A stretch of DNA of 6,574 nucleotides from Candidatus Thorarchaeota archaeon MP11T_1 (GTDB taxonomy: Archaea; Asgardarchaeota; Thorarchaeia; Thorarchaeales; Thorarchaeaceae), in the NCBI GenBank assembly GCA_002825515.1, contig PJET01000030.1:1-6574 (forward strand). The letters are read 5' to 3'. The position numbers and the translations under genes are program-made. The first letter of the stretch is position 1. Each line of letters starts with the position of its first letter. Below the pieces are notes generated by a model that worked only from the letters and a program-made list of their open reading frames with translations, was not told the origin of the DNA and did no database searches. Shown one piece after another: positions 1-5,170 of this stretch.

Positions 1-125
1 ACAAATGCTCGAAGAGCTGCTTCTTCGTATGCATTGATCTCTTCAGCTGAGAAAGTAGCTCCTTTTTGTTCACACTCTTCGAAGTTTGAGCATCCTTCGC
101 ATGTTACTTTTTCATCAACTAACAT
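1..125 (-). CDS. Small Cys-rich hypothetical protein, C-terminal part beyond window
   Basis: The reading frame opens with an ATG at 125 and stays open for 41 codons to the window edge, so the gene is partial. The N-terminus carries C9-E-G-C12 and then C18, a CxxC-x5-C arrangement that could bind a metal. A Glu/Ala-rich stretch, probably helical, follows. The start is supported by an AAAGGA site 6-8 bases upstream, inside the end of the preceding 43-aa gene, which it overlaps by 11 bases in another frame. I do not recognise the family. It could be a small zinc-binding phage protein, but with only the first 41 residues visible no function should be assigned. Confidence 0.62.
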   Translation of the reverse strand, partial: MLVDEKVTCEGCSNFEECEQKGATFSAEEINAYEEAALRAF

Positions 126-246
126 TAGTTTTTCCTTTCTTGAGTTTTTGGAGAAGCCGTCCATACCAAGAGTCTAATAGCATCAGGACATATGATACTA
201 CTATCAGACTCATCAATCCTAATGCTAAATAGAATCCGTCTGTCAT
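115..246 (-). CDS. 43-residue single-pass membrane peptide
   Basis: This short gene starts at ATG 246-244 and ends at TGA 117-115. The start overlaps the stop of the 106-aa gene as ATGA, and a GAGG site lies seven bases upstream, a typical translational-coupling layout. The product has a short polar N-terminus (MTDG), an uninterrupted hydrophobic segment at about residues 5-24 (rich in Leu, Ile, Val, Met) and a basic C-terminal tail with R30, K34, K36, K37 and K39. The positive-inside rule predicts one inner-membrane helix with the tail in the cytoplasm. Small membrane proteins of this kind are frequent in phage genomes, including holin-like, spanin-like and superinfection-related ones, but nothing here identifies which. 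Coding status is inferred from the start signals and the clear membrane-helix composition. Confidence 0.66.
   Translation of the reverse strand: MTDGFYLALGLMSLIVVSYVLMLLDSWYGRLLQKLKKGKTNVS
128..140 (-). promoter_or_regulatory. Ribosome binding site of the partial Cys-rich gene
   Basis: On the minus strand this reads AGAAAGGAAAAAC and ends two bases before the ATG at 125. It lies within the last codons of the 43-aa membrane peptide gene. The same 13 bases occur at 2148-2160 in front of another start. Confidence 0.7.
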
Positions 247-563
247 TGTTCTTCCTCGAAATTTATCTGGAATCCCACCTTACCATCTTCATAAGTTGCT
301 AACCAAAAGCCCGTCACATGATAACCTACCGGCGGGGTAAATACCTTATTTGTTTCTTTTTGTAGCATCTTGGATACAGCCTCAGGATTTGGTCCGTCAG
401 CCATCAACCGGACATACTTATCATTCACTCGCTTAAAGCACTTTTCACACCACAAATGAGCAGTATGTACTATAGCATCCACCCTAAATGTCATGGGGTG
501 CGGGGTGTATATGTTTCCTCTACAGGAAGCACATTCAGTATTCTTCTTTCCTGTATATTTCAT
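243..563 (-). CDS. 106-aa protein with two CxxC knuckles (putative zinc ribbon)
   Basis: The protein has C11-A-S-C14 and C39-E-K-C42, separated by 24 residues, the spacing of a small treble-clef or zinc-ribbon fold binding one zinc. The rest (about residues 43-106) has no recognisable domain and ends in an acidic tail (EEEQ). The start ATG at 563-561 overlaps the upstream stop as TGATG, with a TGAGG site eight bases ahead. Its own stop overlaps the start of the 43-aa membrane peptide. The gene therefore sits in the middle of a coupled run. Zinc ribbons of this size can bind nucleic acid or protein, and the sequence does not decide between these. The family is not recognised. Confidence 0.8.
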   Translation of the reverse strand: MKYTGKKNTECASCRGNIYTPHPMTFRVDAIVHTAHLWCEKCFKRVNDKYVRLMADGPNPEAVSKMLQKETNKVFTPPVGYHVTGFWLATYEDGKVGFQINFEEEQ

Positions 564-1180
564 CAGTCCAGCCTCACGTACGCTGGGGCAATTTTGGTTT
601 GCCCAGCTAAAGCCTGTTTAGCTTTATGTGTAGCAGCCTCTATCGCCTTAAGAAACATTTCTCCAGGATCGGAAACAATAGATAAGCATACACATGGCTT
701 AGATGTCCTAGCCTTACGTATCCAACCTTTGGCCTTGGGATGTTTTAATGTTCCACCTCCCCAATCAACCAGTGGTTCATTACAATCTGGGCATCTTGGG
801 ATAGATAACGCTCCTATATACCACTCTGTTGGTTCTTTACGGTTCCCAGCGCGACAAGGATAATCTTGTGTACTGGTTATAACATAAACATTAATTACTG
901 GAGGAAGGCCAAATTTTTCATGATAAATGACAATATGGTCTCCCTCATGGACGGGGAAAGCAGCCTGAAACTTATGATGTTTCTGTCTATAAATTGGAGA
1001 CAAACGTTCTCCGTCTGGTCCACAAATTATCATAGACCAAACTTCACTTGTGAATGTCATTGTTTGTTCCCATAAAACAACAGCTTTTGTTGCTGAATCC
1101 GAAGCTAAAACGTATTTTATGGGTAAATTCGGATTCAATCTCCAATAAGGAATATCGTTACTAAGACTCGTTGGTGTCAT
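563..1180 (-). CDS. 205-aa hypothetical protein with CPxC motif
   Basis: I place the start at ATG 1180, not at the upstream in-frame ATG at 1282. A clear AAGGAA site lies five bases before 1180, and the extra 34 codons would lie inside the overlapping 61-aa gene. The N-terminal half (residues 1-105) is probably beta-rich, with alternating hydrophobic segments such as HIVIYHEKF at 82-90. The C-terminal half holds C130-P-D-C133 and, about 30 residues later, C163-V-C165, with H147 between, possibly a zinc site. Residues 172-195 look helical. It overlaps the 61-aa gene by 20 bases and meets the next gene at TGATG. I do not recognise the family, and the cysteine pattern alone does not give a function. 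Confidence 0.77.
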   Translation of the reverse strand: MTPTSLSNDIPYWRLNPNLPIKYVLASDSATKAVVLWEQTMTFTSEVWSMIICGPDGERLSPIYRQKHHKFQAAFPVHEGDHIVIYHEKFGLPPVINVYVITSTQDYPCRAGNRKEPTEWYIGALSIPRCPDCNEPLVDWGGGTLKHPKAKGWIRKARTSKPCVCLSIVSDPGEMFLKAIEAATHKAKQALAGQTKIAPAYVRLD

Positions 1181-1346
1181 TATAGTTCCTTCTATCGAAC
1201 TTTCTACATGCCTCTTTGGAATCACGCTTATGTTTGTTCCCGTGATGCCCAGGTTTACAATGAACCAGCATAAAGAGGGCAAGAGGACTTCTTCCTTTTA
1301 TATCTTCCAATCGCTTTTTCTTTATCCTTCTTTTCCTCTTTTTCAT
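1161..1346 (-). CDS. 61-aa highly basic protein
   Basis: This short gene has the best ribosome binding site of the window: a GGAGG seven bases before ATG 1346. The product is very basic. Residues 1-12 are almost all Lys/Arg, and the second half carries a Cys/His-containing basic stretch (C30, H34, H35, H39, C47) around GNKHKRDSKEACRKF. The pattern resembles the short Lys/Arg-rich tails and orphan small proteins common in large phage genomes (my recollection, not a search). Nucleic-acid or ribosome binding is plausible from charge, and the Cys/His residues could hold a metal, but this is inference. Its last 20 bases overlap the start of the 205-aa gene. Confidence in coding comes mainly from the strong start signal and its fit into the gap between neighbours. 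Confidence 0.68.
   Translation of the reverse strand: MKKRKRRIKKKRLEDIKGRSPLALFMLVHCKPGHHGNKHKRDSKEACRKFDRRNYNDTNES
1186..1191 (-). promoter_or_regulatory. Shine-Dalgarno site deciding the start of the 205-aa gene
   Basis: AAGGAA on the minus strand, five bases before ATG 1180. It supports this internal start over the ATG at 1282, which would lengthen the protein by 34 residues through the 61-aa gene. Confidence 0.68.
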
Positions 1347-1353
1347 AGTAAAA

Positions 1354-1358
1354 CCTCC
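1354..1358 (-). promoter_or_regulatory. Strong Shine-Dalgarno site of the 61-aa gene
   Basis: GGAGG on the minus strand, seven bases before ATG 1346. It is the best match to the anti-Shine-Dalgarno sequence in the window and the main support for the small basic gene. Confidence 0.72.
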
Positions 1359-1375
1359 GCACCACGGGTAACAGG

Positions 1376-2146
1376 TTACTTCAAGAAGAAATCAGTCTCC
1401 TCGAACAGATCAGCCAACCCATGATCATCAGTAGATTCTTGTGCTGGCTTAGGATTACCGAGACCAAGCTTATCAATAAGAGTCTGGACTCCTCCTGTTC
1501 GTATCATGTCCTCTTGTTGTCGATCCATAGCAGCAGACAATTCTGGATCATTCCAGATATTGATCATTTCTCTTGCTGCGGCTCCCATAATGAAAGCTTC
1601 AGAAAAATAATAAGTTATAACATCGGCGCACTCTTGGAATGTGGCATTGTTGTCATGACAATCTCTGAGTGCCTTGAAGCTTAGCCCAGTTATTGAATGA
1701 ACTGTATCCGGGCCAACCTCTATAGATACTGCGTCTGGATCAGCTGCGTATTCCTCTATCCACTTACCCAATTTTTGTGGGGTGATCAGATAGGTCTCAA
1801 ATGGTTTGATAGAGAACCCAGAAGCAGCACCGAAGCGCAATGCTGTCACAATCAGTGCAGACATCGCAAACATCTGCTGCTTACTGGGCAACGCATTGAA
1901 GTTGATCTCCAGCATGAAATTGAGCACCACCTTGCGGGAGAACGAGATGATCTGATCAATCGGATAACGACCATCGAATACAGCCTTGTACTTATTCATC
2001 TGATCTTCCACAATAGTGATGAGATGCATGCCGATAACGTCCTTGCCCTCGTACAATTCGTACTTTTCTCTGGGTTCTGTCCAGTCCTCGTCGCTACGCG
2101 GGATCAGCTTTGCCATCAACTCGGCCAGTTCGTCTCTGATATCCAT
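1376..2146 (-). CDS. 256-aa hypothetical protein with acidic C-terminal tail
   Basis: The start ATG at 2146 is preceded by AAAGGA with a spacer of about eight bases, inside the end of the 137-aa gene. The protein looks mostly helical. It has an acidic N-terminal helix (residues 1-12), a hydrophobic stretch at about 92-110 (MFAMSALIVTALRFGAASG) that is more likely a buried helix than a membrane span, and helices around 175-215. A low-complexity linker (230-241) leads to an acidic, aromatic tail ending in DFFLK. A detached acidic tail with terminal Phe residues can act as a docking peptide, as in some single-stranded DNA-binding proteins, but no OB fold is evident here. I do not recognise the family. 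A 29-base gap separates it from the next gene. Confidence 0.82.
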   Translation of the reverse strand: MDIRDELAELMAKLIPRSDEDWTEPREKYELYEGKDVIGMHLITIVEDQMNKYKAVFDGRYPIDQIISFSRKVVLNFMLEINFNALPSKQQMFAMSALIVTALRFGAASGFSIKPFETYLITPQKLGKWIEEYAADPDAVSIEVGPDTVHSITGLSFKALRDCHDNNATFQECADVITYYFSEAFIMGAAAREMINIWNDPELSAAMDRQQEDMIRTGGVQTLIDKLGLGNPKPAQESTDDHGLADLFEETDFFLK

Positions 2147-2507
2147 TGTTTTTCCTTTCTGGTGTATAAAACAATATGATTGTCTTACCAGTTTTTCCTT
2201 CGAATACAGTTATTTTATTTCTTGTGAGTTTCTTCAGGTATTCGAGTATTATGCTCTCGTCTACCACCCTATGACCATTAACATATAAGGTCTCCAAACG
2301 ACCTCTCTTGTTATAAATAGCAATTGAAATATCTTCTGCAAAGAGATTCCTCTTCCATTGCAAGAAGCTGCCTTTATCATTGTAACAAACTTCTGTTAAG
2401 ATAACATTACTCAGTAATTCGTGATCAGCTCCTACCAAGGAAGGAACACACTTTTCATTTGCTGTTGGTATTAATTTGCTTTCTTCTACTATTCTTAATT
2501 CTAACAT
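2094..2507 (-). CDS. 137-aa hypothetical protein
   Basis: The likely start is ATG 2507, eight bases after the MYG1 stop. A TTG at 2519, overlapping that stop as TTGA, would add four residues and cannot be ruled out, since neither start has a strong Shine-Dalgarno site and re-initiation after MYG1 is likely. The product looks like a small alpha/beta protein, with alternating strands near residues 1-6, 36-43, 61-78 and 95-113. The last 17 codons overlap the start region of the 256-aa gene, and that tail is very polar and basic (QRRTGR and similar), as expected for sequence constrained by a second frame. The gene is visibly more A+T-rich than the MoxR and VWA genes upstream. The family is not recognised. 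Confidence 0.72.
   Translation of the reverse strand: MLELRIVEESKLIPTANEKCVPSLVGADHELLSNVILTEVCYNDKGSFLQWKRNLFAEDISIAIYNKRGRLETLYVNGHRVVDESIILEYLKKLTRNKITVFEGKTGKTIILFYTPERKNNGYQRRTGRVDGKADPA
2148..2160 (-). promoter_or_regulatory. Ribosome binding site of the 256-aa gene
   Basis: On the minus strand this reads AGAAAGGAAAAAC and ends one base before the ATG at 2146. It is embedded in the coding sequence of the 137-aa gene, supporting a start inside that gene. It is identical over 13 bases to the site at 128-140. Confidence 0.72.
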
Positions 2508-2515
2508 AAATTCTA

Positions 2516-3409
2516 TCAATTAGAAATAGCACGATCTGCCATCTCCAACGCTCCTTCTTTAGTACTAGCAACACACAAAAACTGTGAGCGATGACAGAAT
2601 ACAGCGGATTCTATTCCGCTGATCTCTACGAGATCTTCGTCTCTTTTACCAGCCCAATCAGCTGGGAATAATGGAGGTGAAGGGCCTCCTATCTTATCTG
2701 GAACGGTTTGAGCTACCCATGACTGTGATCTCTCGTCTGGAAAAACAATTACTTCTGCCTGGGGAGCATTCAAAACAACTTGTTCTTGCCAAGGAGCATA
2801 AAAAGGCATGACTATGACAGACGAATCCTTTTGTTGCTCCACAAGTTTACCCACACCTTCTTGATCTAACAACCATGCCTGAGTTCTCCTGATCTCTCTA
2901 GAGATTAGTCCTTGTGCCAAATTGACCGCACCCATAAATGCATCATAATAGACCTGGGCGATGTCTGCTGGTTGCATCCATCTAGTGTGACGTGCAGATG
3001 GTCTGAATGAGGCAATAATCTTGGACAAATCATACAAAGCAAATCCATTTATTGCTTTCGCAGTTTCCAAACCATTGTCCTGCGCGTCCACCGTTGCGAA
3101 GAGAGACGAATCTAGTTTCTCCCACACCTCCAGAGACGGAAACAGTATATCCTTGTGATGTAATGCAACCAAACCACAGGCCGCATAAGGCACACCGGAT
3201 GCTCTACAGAAATTAAAGTCTGCCTGATGATGATCAAAATCAGTGGGTGGATCATACTTCATACCAACGTCAACTCGAATCTTGGCACTTTCCAGCTTAG
3301 CCTTGTCTCTAGTTCTTATCACGATTGCATCTGGGTATAAACGTAGCAATAAAGCAACCGCGCATACATCATCCGCATGGAAAGTGCCATCATGCGTACC
3401 AATTATCAT
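2516..3409 (-). CDS. MYG1-family (UPF0160) DHH-like metal-dependent nuclease/hydrolase
   Basis: At 297 residues this is a full-length member of the MYG1/UPF0160 family. Visible family motifs, in order, are H6-D-G-T-F-H11-A-D13-D14-V, then D47-V-G followed by YDP and F58-D-H-H-Q62, a GLVALHH segment (79-85) and V107-D-A-Q-D-N-G113. The C-terminal block with AVFCH and TKEGALEMA lies at about 264-291. The His/Asp residues of the first two blocks match the metal ligands expected of DHH-type phosphoesterases. Human MYG1 is reported as a 3'-5' RNA exonuclease, so RNA or nucleotide phosphodiester cleavage is the best guess, but substrate specificity cannot be read here. The start is ATG 3409, one base after the preceding stop; the 22 in-frame codons upstream lie in the previous gene and match nothing in the family. 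The Shine-Dalgarno site is weak, suggesting translational coupling. Confidence 0.9.
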   Translation of the reverse strand: MIIGTHDGTFHADDVCAVALLLRLYPDAIVIRTRDKAKLESAKIRVDVGMKYDPPTDFDHHQADFNFCRASGVPYAACGLVALHHKDILFPSLEVWEKLDSSLFATVDAQDNGLETAKAINGFALYDLSKIIASFRPSARHTRWMQPADIAQVYYDAFMGAVNLAQGLISREIRRTQAWLLDQEGVGKLVEQQKDSSVIVMPFYAPWQEQVVLNAPQAEVIVFPDERSQSWVAQTVPDKIGGPSPPLFPADWAGKRDEDLVEISGIESAVFCHRSQFLCVASTKEGALEMADRAISN

Positions 3410-3410
3410 T

Positions 3411-3890
3411 TTACTTGTCCACGAGGCAGCCCACATACACAGTGCGTGCCTCTTTGTTCTTCTTCCTATCCTCAAACAGAGATAGCATGACTCTGTTGCC
3501 CTCTAGGTCTGTAGCTGTAGCATTCAACACGAGTTCAATGCCTTCTCCGACAGGAGGTGCACCACGCATGCGTTCAAAATTGTCTGTTGTGAAGCATGCA
3601 ATGGTATAAATGCCATTCAAAATAGACACATGGCACATGGCACCTTCAGTTTTGGACTGTTTGAGGAAGTCGATCAGCTGGGTCCACGTAGTGAGGGATG
3701 ACTGAATGCCAGGATTCTCCTTTATTGCAAAGCCAGAGGTATGTATTTCAAACCTCTTACGCTCAGACCCTTTTTGGGCAACAAAACGGATCTTTGTCGG
3801 CATAGTAATAGGAGATTCACGCATCCCCGCTGATCTTATCAGATTCTCCAAAGACTGCAAAGCCTCTTCTGGAATCATAAGGTCATCCAT
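3411..3890 (-). CDS. 159-aa hypothetical protein between VWA and MYG1 genes
   Basis: I choose ATG 3890 because a perfect AAGGAG lies six bases upstream. The in-frame ATG at 3914 would extend into the VWA gene and lacks such a site. The VWA stop is two bases before this start, and its own stop is one base before the MYG1 start, so all three should be translated together. The protein begins with an acidic helix (about 1-23), followed by an alpha/beta body with strands near 33-38, 90-101 and 117-124, and a Lys/Arg-rich segment (about 140-148) before a short C-terminal strand. No catalytic motif or Cys pair is visible. The position suggests an adaptor, substrate or regulator of the MoxR-VWA pair, but this is inference from neighbourhood only. 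Confidence 0.82.
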   Translation of the reverse strand: MDDLMIPEEALQSLENLIRSAGMRESPITMPTKIRFVAQKGSERKRFEIHTSGFAIKENPGIQSSLTTWTQLIDFLKQSKTEGAMCHVSILNGIYTIACFTTDNFERMRGAPPVGEGIELVLNATATDLEGNRVMLSLFEDRKKNKEARTVYVGCLVDK

Positions 3891-3892
3891 AT

Positions 3893-5170
3893 TTATCTCC
3901 TTATTGTGTTCCAATCGAGGTACATTCCAACACCACCTGTGGATCTAGCCAGCTGATTCAGCCCTGGATTTTCTCCCTGGCATGTGAAACTATGCAGTCG
4001 TATGCCTTGGAGATCAGCTGAAGTAGATTGTATCTGATCGTCACCATCAGAAACTATAACGATCTCAGGTCGGTGTAAAGGATTTTCCTCCATCAGTTCA
4101 CGGATTCTGGTAGAGACCACATTCAAAGCTTGATCTATCTGTGTGCCTCCGTCTGGACGCCGCCCAAGTATAGCTTCTTGCAAAGCTCTCTTGGCGGTTT
4201 CCTTGTTATGGATGTGATACTCAGGATGAACCTCGTGGGTAAACCACCTGAACCACATCTCTGCGTCACCACGGGCCACAGCCTTTACTCTGTTGTACAG
4301 CGCGCCCAAAGCAAATTTGAATCGATCCTCCCAGGACATCGATCCAGAGCTATCCACTACCATATAGATAAGCTGCTTTTTCTCTGTACGAATAATATGC
4401 TCACGCACAGGGGTTTGCTGTGTAACATGCTTATAAAGTCTGAAAGACTCAGGCAATGCCCACTCAGATGAATGCATCTTCTGCATTTCATCCATGGAAA
4501 TCATTGGTCGGTATCTTACTTCATCTCCTTCCGGATCAACAGTCGCTTCATTCAGTCTGTAAACACGAAGCGCGCTGATTTTATCGAGATGCCTAGAAAT
4601 CTTCACAATCTCGCTCATGTTGCAGGACATGAAGTCCGCAAACTGACCAGGATTCTCATCTGGATCTTCTTCGTAATCCATAAGCTCTCGATCTTCTGTA
4701 TCCAGATTCCTAAACAACTGTATGCCCTTGTTCATTGACTCGGAATTCATATTCTGGCTTTCCTCCATAGCTTTCAGTATCCCTACTGACTTCTCTAGAG
4801 GAGTCTTGCCAGGGGCATAATTGACATGCAAATCTTGAAGAAAATCTCTCAAGCGAGACATGAAGGACATTTCCCTCGTGGTTATGCCGTTTGCTTGCTT
4901 CTGAGCCCAATCACGATTTTCTCCTAGCTGAGCTGCTTGTTTCATCATAGACTTCATGGCAGTAGCTCTGATTTGAGATTGTAGTTGATCTGGCTCTTTG
5001 AACTTACCTCCTGACGCGAGATTAGCCATATCTTTCACAATGGAATAATAGGGCTTATTCTTGAGTTCAAATTTGCTAGCCAACATGTCTATCTCTTCCT
5101 TGTTAGGAGAGATATAATTATCGGCTGGCTCTGTTGCGTCCACGCCCAAATTATTTCTAAACATAGACAT
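3893..5170 (-). CDS. VWA-domain protein, partner of MoxR AAA+ ATPase
   Basis: The 425-residue protein has a long helical N-terminal region (about 1-260, acidic and Met-rich) and a C-terminal von Willebrand factor A domain (about 266-425). The MIDAS metal site is intact: D273-S-S275-G-S277-M, T343 in GGTQ, and D375 in VSDGDD. This layout of a helical region plus C-terminal VWA is that of the partners of MoxR ATPases, related to CobT/ChlD and ViaA-type proteins, in which the VWA domain uses the metal to grip a target. No signal peptide or membrane segment is seen, so it should be cytoplasmic. The ATG follows directly after the TAA of the ATPase gene, with GAGGG five bases upstream, so the two proteins are probably made together. 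A second ATG two codons later is an alternative start. The exact target is unknown. Confidence 0.92.
   Translation of the reverse strand: MSMFRNNLGVDATEPADNYISPNKEEIDMLASKFELKNKPYYSIVKDMANLASGGKFKEPDQLQSQIRATAMKSMMKQAAQLGENRDWAQKQANGITTREMSFMSRLRDFLQDLHVNYAPGKTPLEKSVGILKAMEESQNMNSESMNKGIQLFRNLDTEDRELMDYEEDPDENPGQFADFMSCNMSEIVKISRHLDKISALRVYRLNEATVDPEGDEVRYRPMISMDEMQKMHSSEWALPESFRLYKHVTQQTPVREHIIRTEKKQLIYMVVDSSGSMSWEDRFKFALGALYNRVKAVARGDAEMWFRWFTHEVHPEYHIHNKETAKRALQEAILGRRPDGGTQIDQALNVVSTRIRELMEENPLHRPEIVIVSDGDDQIQSTSADLQGIRLHSFTCQGENPGLNQLARSTGGVGMYLDWNTIRR
3897..3902 (-). promoter_or_regulatory. Shine-Dalgarno site deciding the start of the 159-aa gene
   Basis: AAGGAG on the minus strand, six bases before ATG 3890. 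It straddles the end of the VWA gene, whose TAA stop lies between the site and the ATG. It argues against the longer form starting at 3914. Confidence 0.75.

Noticed and set aside
1370..1382. Small dyad GTAACAGGTTAC at the end of the 256-aa gene
   Set aside because: It has five-base arms with a two-base gap and no T-run on the minus strand, so it is too small to call a terminator or operator.
2094..2160. Programmed -1 frameshift joining the 137-aa and 256-aa genes, suggested by the A-rich run at the overlap
   Set aside because: The 256-aa frame lies in the +1 direction relative to the 137-aa frame, so backward slippage on the A-rich run would not enter it. The ATG has its own Shine-Dalgarno site.
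1697..2179. 160-codon open frame on the plus strand opposite the 256-aa gene
   Set aside because: It has no start signal, its Cys/His/Ser-rich composition is typical of antisense frames, and it opposes the direction of the whole cluster.
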